Shown: positions 1 through 9,179, counted from the stretch's first letter. The stretch: 64,000 bases of DNA from Lachnospiraceae bacterium (GCA_021199475.1 JAJQHZ010000050.1:1-64000), one strand, 5' to 3'. Translations and numbers: made by a program. The notes: generated from the sequence alone by a model not told the origin.

Positions 1-121
1 TTCAGAGACATGCAAGCAGATCAATATGCAGTTAATTTAAGAAGTCAACAACATTTACTCTTCATGAATAAAATGATGTAGGTTGTATCAATATCAGATA
101 AAAAAAGGAGTATTTACAACA

Positions 122-1546
122 ATGACGAGACAACATATCAAAGATCTGACGGTGGGGAATGAGACCCGGCTTCTGCTGACCTTTGCGCTTCCCATGCTGG
201 TCGGGAACCTGTTTCAGCAGTTTTATAATATGGTAGATTCCATTGTGGTGGGAAATTATGTGGGGAAGAATGCACTGGCGGCGGTCGGCGCATGCTCCTC
301 GCTGGTGTTCCTGGTCTTTTCCATGGTCGCGGGCTTCGCGAACGGAGCGGGCGTGCTGATCGCGCAGTATTTTGGCTGCGGGGATGATGAAAAAGTGAAG
401 CATGTGATTGGAAATGCCATCTATCCTCTCTTCGGCATGAGCCTGCTTGTCAGCATCGGTTCGCTGCTGCTGTCGCGGCCAATTCTGACGGCACTTGGTA
501 CACCGGAAGCGATATTTGCAGACGCACTTCTGTATTTGAGAATTGCCTGTGGTGGCATTGTATTTATCGGACTTTACAACGGCATTGCAGCCATGCTGCG
601 GGCGCTCGGCGACTCTTCTACACCGCTGATTTTCCTGATCGTCGCCTGCGTACTGAACATCATCGGAGATCTTGTGTTTGTGCTGGTCTTTCATCTTGCA
701 GTCGCCGGCGTCGCGCTTGCGACCATTCTGGCGCAGCTGCTCGCCGCTGTGAGCTGCATTGTCTACGCAGTAAAGACCAATCCCTATTTTCGCCTGACCG
801 CGAAGGACTTCCGGCCGCACGCGCCGATTATCAAAAAATGCCTGCAGCTGGGCATTCCCTTCGGGGCGCAGGGCTCCCTGATTGCGATTTCGTGCGTAAT
901 CCTGCAGAGCGTCATCAACCGCTTCGGCGAGGACGTCATCGCAGCCTTTACCGCGACCTCCCGCATTGAGCAGCTCGTGCAGCAGCCGTTCAGCTCGCTA
1001 GGCACCGCACTCGCGACCTTCACCGGCCAGAATCTCGGCGCCGGCAAGGTCGACCGGGTAAAAAAAGGCTTCCGCAGCAGTACCATAGCCGCTGCTATTT
1101 TCAGCGCCCTCATGCTGGCGCTGATGGTACTGTTCGGAAACCAGTTTGTCGGTCTCTTTGTCAATGATGAGGCAGTCGTTGCCATCGGCGGAAGCGCCAT
1201 CCGCATCACTGCCCTCTTCTACTTCCCGCTCGGCATGATCTACCTGCCGCGCAGCCTGCTGAACGGGGCAGGCGATTCCACCTTCGCCTTCATCAGCGGA
1301 CTGGTGGAGGTGATCGGCCGCGTGGTCTTCTCCCTGATCCTCGCGTCCATCCCATCCATCGGGTACTGGGCCGTCTGGTACACGACCGGCCTGACCTGGC
1401 TGATCACCTGCTTCGCGTGCATGGCGCGCTACGCGCAGGGCAAATGGATGCGGATCTCACTGGTCGAAAAACCGGGCGATCCGGCCCCCGGCTCCGGTCG
1501 GCCCAGGCTGTGCAAGACAAGTATTTATCAAAAATCATTGTCTTGA
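122..1546 (+). CDS. MATE family multidrug/Na+ efflux transporter
   Basis: Polytopic protein; N-terminal 'LLLTFALPMLVGNLFQQFYNMVDSIVVGNYVG' is typical of MATE proteins. Start taken at the ATG giving MTRQHIKDL. Confidence 0.93.
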   Translation: MTRQHIKDLTVGNETRLLLTFALPMLVGNLFQQFYNMVDSIVVGNYVGKNALAAVGACSSLVFLVFSMVAGFANGAGVLIAQYFGCGDDEKVKHVIGNAIYPLFGMSLLVSIGSLLLSRPILTALGTPEAIFADALLYLRIACGGIVFIGLYNGIAAMLRALGDSSTPLIFLIVACVLNIIGDLVFVLVFHLAVAGVALATILAQLLAAVSCIVYAVKTNPYFRLTAKDFRPHAPIIKKCLQLGIPFGAQGSLIAISCVILQSVINRFGEDVIAAFTATSRIEQLVQQPFSSLGTALATFTGQNLGAGKVDRVKKGFRSSTIAAAIFSALMLALMVLFGNQFVGLFVNDEAVVAIGGSAIRITALFYFPLGMIYLPRSLLNGAGDSTFAFISGLVEVIGRVVFSLILASIPSIGYWAVWYTTGLTWLITCFACMARYAQGKWMRISLVEKPGDPAPGSGRPRLCKTSIYQKSLS

Positions 1547-1607
1547 GATGTATCAAAAATGAGCGGAATATAGTCAGGAAAGCTTTCATGGGAATGAATA
1601 AAGAGCA

Positions 1608-2516
1608 TCAATCCCGCATGCGCTTCCCGTGCGCAGCAGCTCCGAGCGTCACCCAGAAGCTCGCCGCCATCAGCGCAAGCCAGAACGCGACCGGCGTATG
1701 ATCGCCTGTCTGAGGTGCGTCTGCACCAGCCGATTCATCCGACGATTCTTCATCCGAATCTTCTTCCCAGGATTCTGATTCATAGGATTCCTCCAGCCAG
1801 TTCGTTTCGGGCGGAGTCTCCTCCGTGTCTGCTGCTTCTGTCGTCGCCTCCGGGGGATCGTATGCCATATAACCGTCCGACAGATACGGTTCCGTGGATG
1901 CAGTTGTGGACGTTTCGGCGGACGCTTCGGTCTCTTCCGACTCTGTCCCCACGGTATTTTCAAAAACAATTTCGCACTTGTCGCCCTCCGCATTGCCTTT
2001 GTGAGCCGCAACGACAGCTGCGATTCCTCCGTCTTCCAGATTCTGTACCGTCACCGTCACATAGAACACGGTATCATCATAGGTTCCCCCATCCTGTCCG
2101 CTGTCAGTTCCATCCTCTGCCGCGGTACCTTCCTGCGTCACGGTATACTGATACACACCGACTCTTTCAAAATCAATCGAAAATTCCGCGCTCCCCGCGC
2201 CGCTGATGGTCACAGCATCGCTCTCGGGTGCAGGTGCGCTGTTCAGCGCGGTCAGCCGGAATGTATAGGTTTCCTCCTGCGCGCTGCTCTCCGATGTTAC
2301 TTCCGAAGATTCATCCCCGCCGCTGACCGCCACGGAAACAGGAATCGTCACCGTAATCGCCGCAGAACCCGCCGCCGATACCGGAAGCGGACTTGCCGTC
2401 ATACAATAGAGCGTGAACGAAACCATAAACGAAACCGCCAGAGAAAGCATAAAAAAGGACAGCAAAAAGAGCGCTGTCGCCAACGCTGACCCTGTCTTGC
2501 GAATATGTATTTTCAT
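1608..2516 (-). CDS. Minor pilin / FctB-like surface protein with pilin isopeptide-type domain and C-terminal sorting signal
   Basis: N-terminal hydrophobic signal, beta-rich 'YTFRLTALNSAPAPESDAVTISGAGSAEFSIDFERVGVYQYTVTQ' (Spy0128/FctA-like), acidic Ser/Glu linker, C-terminal 'APQTGDHTPVAFWLALMAASFWVTLGAAAHGKRMRD'. Confidence 0.75.
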   Translation of the reverse strand: MKIHIRKTGSALATALFLLSFFMLSLAVSFMVSFTLYCMTASPLPVSAAGSAAITVTIPVSVAVSGGDESSEVTSESSAQEETYTFRLTALNSAPAPESDAVTISGAGSAEFSIDFERVGVYQYTVTQEGTAAEDGTDSGQDGGTYDDTVFYVTVTVQNLEDGGIAAVVAAHKGNAEGDKCEIVFENTVGTESEETEASAETSTTASTEPYLSDGYMAYDPPEATTEAADTEETPPETNWLEESYESESWEEDSDEESSDESAGADAPQTGDHTPVAFWLALMAASFWVTLGAAAHGKRMRD

Positions 2517-2586
2517 CGCTTTACACATATCGCACACACGCCCTGCCTTTCCTTCTTTATGACTTCTTTATGACTTACTTCTGCCG

Positions 2587-2722
2587 CATTTGCATTATCG
2601 CTGGTTCCAGCTTCTGCAGCATTTGTATTTATCACTGTCTCCGGCTGCCGCTGCGTTTGTATTTATCACTGTCTCCGGCTGCCGCTGCGTTTGTATTTAT
2701 CACTGTCTCCGGCTACCGCTGC
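2587..2722. repeat. 34-bp tandem repeat, about 3 clear copies plus a degenerate one, in the sortase/minor-pilin intergenic region
   Basis: Unit '(g/a)tttgtatttatcactgtctccggctgccgctgc' at 2621, 2655 and 2689; degenerate copy just before. Confidence 0.85.
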
Positions 2723-2827
2723 GTTTTTCCTTACCGCAGGCTCTGATTTCGTTTTTACCTGCGTTTTCTTCATCCCCTGACCCGCAAGACAGCCTTGAGC
2801 AATCTATCTCATTGCCTTTCCCCGCAT

Positions 2828-3592
2828 TCATCCCTGCGAATACGGCACCATTCTCGCCAGAAGCACCGTCCTGGCGTCCGTAAATTCCGAAAAACAGGTA
2901 GAAAGCCCCAGAATCTGCGGCGTTTCGTCCTCCCGCAGCGCGGCAATCGTGTCCTCGTGCAGGTAAAGAGCGTTCTCCTCGGCAAATTCCAGAAGCCCCT
3001 CCGGGTCTGTCAGCCACTGGTCCGGGCTGAAAATCACATCCTCCGATGAAACCACCTGCAAACAGGCAAAAATCTCAAGATAATAGCTCCGATCCGGCAG
3101 AATCAGCATGCCAGTCGTATTTTCATCAAAAAAGTCCTCATCCTCATACAGATCCAGGTCGCCGAACATCTTATGCTCATCCATATGATGACCGTAAATC
3201 AGACAATAAGCGTCCTGAAAATCCGTCGTGTTCGCCGGATCAAGGAAAATACTCCCCGCAAGGGCAAAATTTCCATATACATCGGTATTGATGTAACTTA
3301 AAATATTCTCCCCCTGCACGATGGGGTAATCAATCTCTGTATTGTCCAGCGTAATCCAGCCGCAGACATCCTCATTGATCGCCAGCAGCTTCTCAAACGA
3401 AGCGCCGCCGTCTCCCTCCTCATCAATGACCGGCTTGATTTTCAACAAAGCGGCCTGCACATCCTCCGCCTCCGCATAGACCTGATGGTTATCCCACAGC
3501 GCATACGCCGCATAAGCGCCGAACACAACCAGGACAAGGGTCAAAACAAACGTCAAAAGGGAGTCGCACAATTTCAATATTCTTCTTGCCAC
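2828..3592 (-). CDS. Class B-type pilin sortase
   Basis: N-terminal TM, 'YPIVQGENILSYINTDVYGNFALAGSIFLDPANT', catalytic His in 'LIYGHHM', Cys in 'LGLSTC', Arg in 'DARTVLLAR'. GTG start (VARRILKLC) preceded by GGGGAG. Confidence 0.88.
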   Translation of the reverse strand: MARRILKLCDSLLTFVLTLVLVVFGAYAAYALWDNHQVYAEAEDVQAALLKIKPVIDEEGDGGASFEKLLAINEDVCGWITLDNTEIDYPIVQGENILSYINTDVYGNFALAGSIFLDPANTTDFQDAYCLIYGHHMDEHKMFGDLDLYEDEDFFDENTTGMLILPDRSYYLEIFACLQVVSSEDVIFSPDQWLTDPEGLLEFAEENALYLHEDTIAALREDETPQILGLSTCFSEFTDARTVLLARMVPYSQG

Positions 3593-3619
3593 TGCACAAC
3601 TCCCCTTTCCATGAATGGA

Positions 3620-3657
3620 GCACCTGCAATACAATCGCCTTCGGCGATGGCAGGTGC
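3620..3657. promoter_or_regulatory. Nested hairpin between major pilin and sortase genes
   Basis: GCACCTGC ... ATCGCC-TTC-GGCGAT ... GCAGGTGC: outer 8-bp and inner 6-bp perfect inverted repeats; no T-tract. Confidence 0.55.
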
Positions 3658-3780
3658 GTAGGTGGCAAGGAATCCTCCCGCAAGCGGGTCCCTCCTTACC
3701 ACAGAATTGATGAAGGAATCCAACTCAAGCTTCTAATATACCCATAACAATGGACACGCGAATCAATCAACAATCAGCAA

Positions 3781-4797
3781 TTAATATCTGTCAGATGTGC
3801 GTCTCCGGAGAACCAGATAAACCACACCAATAAGAACCACCGCAAGGATCAGGATGTACGGGAGGCTGTCGAGGATGACGCCAGTGTCAACGGTGCCCTC
3901 TTTGTTGTTCGTGATAGTAACCGTCTCGGAAGGTTCGCTCATCGTACCAGTGCCGGTATCAGTAGAATCTGTACTTACATAAGTGGTATCATAATCACTG
4001 TAAGTATTCTCTGCTATAGTATAACTCACATTGTATGGAATATTTGTAAAAGTTATGGTCGTACCATCTTTTACAGTAATTTCAACTGACACTGATTCAT
4101 TACCGCCCCAGGCACTCGGAGCAATGGTTTTAGTCTCAGTCCCAACAACATAAGATATAGTGCTTGCTACAGTTGTACCAGTTGCTTTTGTAAAAGTAAC
4201 AGTAACAGTAAATTCTTTTTCTGTGTCACCCAAGTTACCCGTGACTTCCTTCGTCACTGCCAAAGAGCCTGCGGAATAGTAGTTCTTAATATTTGTTGTT
4301 TTTAAACCACTCACGCTGCCAGCGTGAAGATAATAGCTGGATACCTCCAGAGCATCTGTCGAATCATTATACGTTACCGTCACTACCAGATAATATTTTG
4401 TAGTACTATATGTCACACCAGCCAGATTATTATTCGTTTCTTCAATCTCATACGTATAAACGCCCACACTTGTATAGGAAGGAAGATTTATTTGCAGATC
4501 ATAAGATTTTCCGGCCGTTGTAGCATCACCTTCTGCGACCGTAATGGCAGTGATCGACGGAGTCGGCATGTTAGACACAGTTACACCATCTGCCGCATTT
4601 GATACGCTATAATTGGTCACCGTAAATAAAAATGTATCCGCAGGAGATGTTGTCCCATCATTCGTCAGTGTATATAACTTCTCAATACTGGCGGTAACGG
4701 TTTGCGCTGTTGTAGCTGTCGCCGCGCTCGCCGTTAAGCTCATTCCCCCGATCGCCATGACGGCGGCCAACATTAATGTTAAAAGTTTTTTCCTCAT
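3781..4797 (-). CDS. Major pilin subunit (FctA/Spy0128-like, isopeptide domains, C-terminal sorting signal)
   Basis: Signal peptide; 'SIEKLYTLTNDGTTSPADTFLFTVTN', 'GVYTYEIEETNNNLAGVTYSTTKYYLVVTV', 'AVTKEVTGNLGDTEKEFTVTVTF'; C-terminus 'VDTGVILDSLPYILILAVVLIGVVYLVLRRR'. Confidence 0.85.
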   Translation of the reverse strand: MRKKLLTLMLAAVMAIGGMSLTASAATATTAQTVTASIEKLYTLTNDGTTSPADTFLFTVTNYSVSNAADGVTVSNMPTPSITAITVAEGDATTAGKSYDLQINLPSYTSVGVYTYEIEETNNNLAGVTYSTTKYYLVVTVTYNDSTDALEVSSYYLHAGSVSGLKTTNIKNYYSAGSLAVTKEVTGNLGDTEKEFTVTVTFTKATGTTVASTISYVVGTETKTIAPSAWGGNESVSVEITVKDGTTITFTNIPYNVSYTIAENTYSDYDTTYVSTDSTDTGTGTMSEPSETVTITNNKEGTVDTGVILDSLPYILILAVVLIGVVYLVLRRRTSDRY

Positions 4798-4978
4798 TTT
4801 GGATTCCTCCTCTGATTTTTATTTTTCGTTCGTGATCTATATAGTTCTAATCTATGTAATTCCCCTCGCTGACCAAACGCCCGTCTCGTCCTTCCGTGTG
4901 CATCCAGTCTTTTTGCCGACCACACGATGCAAAAGGTTCCGGTATCGTTTAAGGGGACGATTACCTGTAGTGATTCTG

Positions 4979-5011
4979 TTGTGTTTCCGTTGTGTTTCCG
5001 TTGTGTTTCCG
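4979..5011. repeat. 11-bp tandem repeat x3 between sipA-like gene and major pilin
   Basis: ttgtgtttccg x3, perfect. Confidence 0.85.
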
Positions 5012-5031
5012 TTCTCATTGCATTCCTGTTC

Positions 5032-5733
5032 TCATATGCTACGCCTGCGCAGGATCGTGATTACCTTGCCCTCCACGTCATCGAGTGCGATGGCTCCGTA
5101 ATCCCGGCTGTCGGTGCCGCTTGTGCGGTAGTCGCACAGGATGAACACACTGTCCTCCGGCACGACGTAAGGATAGGTGATTCCCTCCTTCGCGTAGGTG
5201 GAGAAAAGGATTTCGCCGCTCTGGACGGTGCCGTTGACGAGCAGGGTGCCGGTGTCGTCCATCGTGACGACATCGCCCTCTCTGGCGATGACCCTTCCAA
5301 TCTTCTGACTGCCCTCTGCCGTGTAAACGACGACATCGTTTTTGCTGTAGGTGGCCTGCAGCCGGTAGGCGATCACCAGGTCTCCGGCCTCGATAGCCGG
5401 GAACATCTCGTTATCGGGCGCCTGAGTAATCAGCAGGAACTGTGTCAGCAACAGCCAGCCGATGAATACCAGTACAATGGCCCGGCATACCAGGCTTCTG
5501 TACCCTCTTCGGACCTCCACGTTCATTCTGCGGCGGCGGATGATCCGCTCTGCGGTCTCCGGTTCTCTTTTACGACCGTTTTGGGGACTGCTTTTTGAAC
5601 CGCCTTTCCGGTTCCTTTTGCCATCACTCTCCTGGTTCCCTTTTTCCTGCGAAGTGCCGACGGATGTCTCCCAGGTGTCGGAGCCGTTCGGCGGGGAATT
5701 CCGGGGTGTCTTCTTCTCTCTGGCCATGTTCAC
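5032..5733 (-). CDS. SipA-like (signal peptidase I family) pilus assembly protein, predicted catalytically inactive
   Basis: Signal peptidase I fold motifs 'DNEMFPAIEAGDLVIAYR', 'KIGRVIAREGD', 'CDYRTSGTDSRDYG'; the Ser and Lys positions are Glu and Gly. GTG start overlaps the upstream stop. Confidence 0.85.
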   Translation of the reverse strand: MNMAREKKTPRNSPPNGSDTWETSVGTSQEKGNQESDGKRNRKGGSKSSPQNGRKREPETAERIIRRRRMNVEVRRGYRSLVCRAIVLVFIGWLLLTQFLLITQAPDNEMFPAIEAGDLVIAYRLQATYSKNDVVVYTAEGSQKIGRVIAREGDVVTMDDTGTLLVNGTVQSGEILFSTYAKEGITYPYVVPEDSVFILCDYRTSGTDSRDYGAIALDDVEGKVITILRRRSI

Positions 5734-6275
5734 ACCCCTTCACGCGCTTGCGAATCAAATTCCCCGGACGCTTGCCCCGGCTCATTTGCCTGCTGCATGG
5801 CTGCCTGCCATCCGTTTGCCTGCTCTCCATTTGTCTGCGCCGCTCCGGCATTTCCCCGTGCCATCTGCCGCCTCCCGGGCTGCTGATCCTGGTCAGGATC
5901 TGCTCTGGACAACCTGTCTTCGTCCGGTCTGTCTCTGGCTGATATTGCCTGCGCCTCCAGCAGAGCGTCATAGCGCGCCCTCTCCGCCACCAGGGAAGCC
6001 TCATAGAGGCGGTTCAGGTCTTCCAGCTTTCTCCAGACGTCCGCCTCATCCACTCCGCCGAACAGCTTTTTCCGGAACTTTACTGTTCGAAGCCAATCAA
6101 GCATCTTCTGATGCTCCGCATTGAGCGGTCCGGCTCTCTCTAACTGCCTTCCATCCGGCGGGTGCTGCGACTGCTGGTTCGCAACACCTTTCCGTTTTTT
6201 GCCTGCCATAATCATTTCCTCCCATCGTTTCCTTCTGTATCCTTCTCCATCAAAACAGTCTTCTGCGGCGGTCAA
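5730..6275 (-). CDS. Small hydrophilic coiled-coil protein with DivIVA/GpsB-like N-terminal motif, in pilus operon
   Basis: 'VKFRKKLFGGVDEADVWRKLEDLNRLYEASLVAERARYDALLE'; stop overlaps the start of the sipA-like gene; Gln/Asn/Ala-rich tail. Confidence 0.65.
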   Translation of the reverse strand: MTAAEDCFDGEGYRRKRWEEMIMAGKKRKGVANQQSQHPPDGRQLERAGPLNAEHQKMLDWLRTVKFRKKLFGGVDEADVWRKLEDLNRLYEASLVAERARYDALLEAQAISARDRPDEDRLSRADPDQDQQPGRRQMARGNAGAAQTNGEQANGWQAAMQQANEPGQASGEFDSQAREGV

Positions 6276-9000
6276 TCAAGGCCACTATGCCAGCCAACGC
6301 CTCACCGGATAAAAGTGCGGTGTATGGAGTGGAGTTCGCGTCGAAGCCGGTATCCGGCTCTATGTTGTAATAATTTGTCACCGTAATCGATACGCCCGAG
6401 TCGACGGTAATCTCATATAAGCCATCCGAATTTGGCGAAATCTCATTCCCGGAGCTGTCCGTCACCGTGACCATATAATTCTCGTTATCTGATTCTGCCA
6501 GATAGACGGTATCGCCAACAGTCAGATCGGAGATCGACTCACTCTCACCATCAGACAGGGTAAAACCACTTGCAGTCAAAGCGCTGCCGGTCGAGTCTAA
6601 CGTTCCCACCGGGTCGCCATTAGAATCTGTCAGCGTAAACGTGAATTCCTTCGTCGTGTCGCTCATGTTGCCGGTGACTTCCTTGGTGACGGTGATGGCA
6701 GCGGTGTTGGATTCAGCGGTGTTGGTAATCGTAAGCTCCTGATCATCGGTTAAGGCCGACTCTGCTTCGAGAAGCTGCAGCGCTGTTATTTTAAAATCAA
6801 ATCCATATTGATCCGTCCCCGCTGTGCCATCGCATATATTGTCGTCCTCATCCACCGTAATCGTAACTGTCGTAGTAACATCACTTCCGCTATATTCATT
6901 CCCGTCGCTGTCCATGTAATAATAAGAATACACCACCGTCACAGTGATGGTATCTCCCTCTTTCAGATCAACTGTTTCATTTAACGTATATGTCGGCGCA
7001 TTTCCGTTACTCCCGTGTCCCGCAACACTTGCAAATTCATATACATTGTCATTTTCATCCAGGGTCTTCTCTGAACTCATTTCCACCTCATAGTCCACCC
7101 CATCGTGCGTCACTATGAGTGAAGTAATTCTATCCACCGTTATTGTCCCCGTATACGTAACGGACGTTGCCGTTGAGGCATCGACAATCTCAAATGTCGT
7201 CGCATCCGTCATTGTATATCCGCTCACGTCATCTTCCGTCACCGTATAGGTTCCTTCTTCCAGCGAAAGACCTTCCCACGTATAAGTCCAGTTGTTGGCG
7301 GCCGTCAGGGTTGCCGTGATATAATCCCCGCCGGAATCTGTGATATAATTCCCACTATCATCCGTCAGATAAACCGTGATACTGCCAGGGCGGTCATCTT
7401 CGTCATCATTCTCCCATACCTTCGTTACCGTTACATCCGTTGTCGTCTCAGCTGAATTAGTCACCGTAATATCAACGGTGCTGGATACACGAAGGTCCAT
7501 ATGATAATAGGTATAGGTTGTACTGGAACCGGAATCAGTTTCGCCTTCCGTCTGACCGCCGCTCCCTGGGCCGCCGCCAGTCCCGCCGCCCTGATTGCCG
7601 CCACCGCCGCCAGCGGTCACTGATATCCCATTTTCTTCGCTGACGTTGGTTACGCCATATTCGGAAAATCGGTCGGTTGTAAATGTGTATGTGCTCTCGC
7701 CCGGGGTCTCATCCGCGATGCATTCCACATTACCCTCATCATCCATATGATAGATCAGGGCATACGCCGCCGTCAGGACACTTTCCGCCGCTTCCGGCCC
7801 GGCGAGCTCTTCCGCAGAGAACAAAGTCTCATCTGGAAGTGTTTCCCCGTCAGACGGCAGATCCGGCAAGGCAGTGCCGGACTCCTCTTCGCCGGATGGC
7901 AAATCACTTGCAGGCTCCTCCCCTGCGGACGACAAATCACTCGCAGGCTCCTCTCCGGCGGACGGAATGTCGTCATCGGCCGTCTCTCCGATTGGCAGCA
8001 GGTTCTCAAGGACAACTTCTGTTAGAAGTGACAAACCGCTGATGGTGACTTCGACTTCCGTTTCCGGCTGGACTTCATTCCCTTCGGTGTCGTAAAACGT
8101 GATCTCTATTACTGCTGAATCCAGAATGGTGTAGGTCGTGCCCGGGTAGTTCTCATCCAGGTCAGCCTGAACGGCTGCGTCAAACGCTTCTTTGTCCGCA
8201 TCCTCTACTACCATGGTCACGCCTTCGGCGAACGCACCTTCCGGAGCGGACACAGCAACGGTAATATCACCCACGCTTCCGGTCAGCTCAACAGTCGGCA
8301 TCCCGGCTGCACTGTCCGTCTCCTCTGCTGCTTCTGTATCAGCTTCCGCGGTAGATTCCGTCGATGCGTCCGCAGCTTCCGCATCGCTCGCTGTTTCCGA
8401 TGCGGCCGTCTCTGATTCCGCGTCCTGTGATTTCTCTACGGATGACTCAGCGACAGTCTCTGCCGCTGCATTTATACCTGTTTCTGACGACGCTTCTGAA
8501 CTGGTCTCTGCCAATGCGTCCGTACTGCTTCCTGTCGTTGTCTCCGTACCCGTCTCCGAAGACGTTTCTGTCCCGGTCTCTGTCGATGTGTCTGTGCTGG
8601 TTCCCGTCGTTGTCCCCGTGCTTGTCTCCAACGATGCTTCCGCACCGGTCTCCGTCGATGTGTCTGTGCTGGTTCCTGTCGTTGTCCCCGTCGATACAGC
8701 CGTACTCGTCTCTGCTGATACGCCCGTACTTGTCCCTACCGATGCGTCTGTTCCGATTCCTGACGATGTGCCGGAATCCGATGAATCGGCTGCCGTCTCG
8801 AAGTCATCCTCCGATGATGTCTCCGTCGGTGCTTCCGCCGCCGTCTCCTCGGCAAATACCGTTGCTGACATGACAGCACCGCATACCAGCATCAGACAAA
8901 GCAGGATGCCAAGAACGCTTCTTATCCGGGCTTTATTCATTTTCAAGAGCATATCTTTCATAGAAATAAATCCCCCGCTTTTGCTGCCTGTATAAAACAA
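6250..9000 (-). CDS. Large tip-adhesin-like pilus protein: signal peptide, Ser/Thr-rich repeats, Cna-B/pilin-type domains, PDTG-type C-terminus
   Basis: N-terminal 'IRSVLGILLCLMLVCGAVMSATVFAEE'; repeats 'ETSTGTTTGTSTDTSTETG'; Cna-B-like 'VTKVWENDDEDDRPGSITVYLTDDSG'; 'VTKEVTGNMSDTTKEFTFTLTDS'; 'EPDTGFDANSTPYTALLSGEALAGIVALIDRRRR'. True start probably downstream of 9000 (MKDMLLKMNKARIRS). Confidence 0.85.
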   Translation of the reverse strand: MFYTGSKSGGFISMKDMLLKMNKARIRSVLGILLCLMLVCGAVMSATVFAEETAAEAPTETSSEDDFETAADSSDSGTSSGIGTDASVGTSTGVSAETSTAVSTGTTTGTSTDTSTETGAEASLETSTGTTTGTSTDTSTETGTETSSETGTETTTGSSTDALAETSSEASSETGINAAAETVAESSVEKSQDAESETAASETASDAEAADASTESTAEADTEAAEETDSAAGMPTVELTGSVGDITVAVSAPEGAFAEGVTMVVEDADKEAFDAAVQADLDENYPGTTYTILDSAVIEITFYDTEGNEVQPETEVEVTISGLSLLTEVVLENLLPIGETADDDIPSAGEEPASDLSSAGEEPASDLPSGEEESGTALPDLPSDGETLPDETLFSAEELAGPEAAESVLTAAYALIYHMDDEGNVECIADETPGESTYTFTTDRFSEYGVTNVSEENGISVTAGGGGGNQGGGTGGGPGSGGQTEGETDSGSSTTYTYYHMDLRVSSTVDITVTNSAETTTDVTVTKVWENDDEDDRPGSITVYLTDDSGNYITDSGGDYITATLTAANNWTYTWEGLSLEEGTYTVTEDDVSGYTMTDATTFEIVDASTATSVTYTGTITVDRITSLIVTHDGVDYEVEMSSEKTLDENDNVYEFASVAGHGSNGNAPTYTLNETVDLKEGDTITVTVVYSYYYMDSDGNEYSGSDVTTTVTITVDEDDNICDGTAGTDQYGFDFKITALQLLEAESALTDDQELTITNTAESNTAAITVTKEVTGNMSDTTKEFTFTLTDSNGDPVGTLDSTGSALTASGFTLSDGESESISDLTVGDTVYLAESDNENYMVTVTDSSGNEISPNSDGLYEITVDSGVSITVTNYYNIEPDTGFDANSTPYTALLSGEALAGIVALIDRRRRLF

Positions 9001-9121
9001 TTGCCAGATATGTTTTTGTTACATATACCGGGAAATCCCCGTTCCTATCTGTTGTAGGATGTAAAGCTTATCTACTGTTCTCCTTATGTTGCAGACTCTG
9101 GCGGATTGTAAATTAGATTAT

Positions 9122-9179
9122 TTGTTACAATTTTGAGCAACTTGTTATGTTGTAAATATCGCACCATTGTTGCAATTTT
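9122..9179. promoter_or_regulatory. Direct repeat upstream of pilus operon
   Basis: TTGTTACAATTTT (9122-9134) and TTGTTGCAATTTT (9167-9179) in the AT-rich region upstream of the first pilus gene. Confidence 0.35.

Noticed and set aside
2587-2722. 34-bp repeats considered as a CRISPR array
   Set aside because: Head-to-tail units without spacers; no cas genes.
8192-8995. 267-aa Val/Ser-rich plus-strand ORF resembling a surface protein
   Set aside because: Antisense of the Ser/Thr-rich repeats of the tip adhesin; no signal peptide or independent motif.
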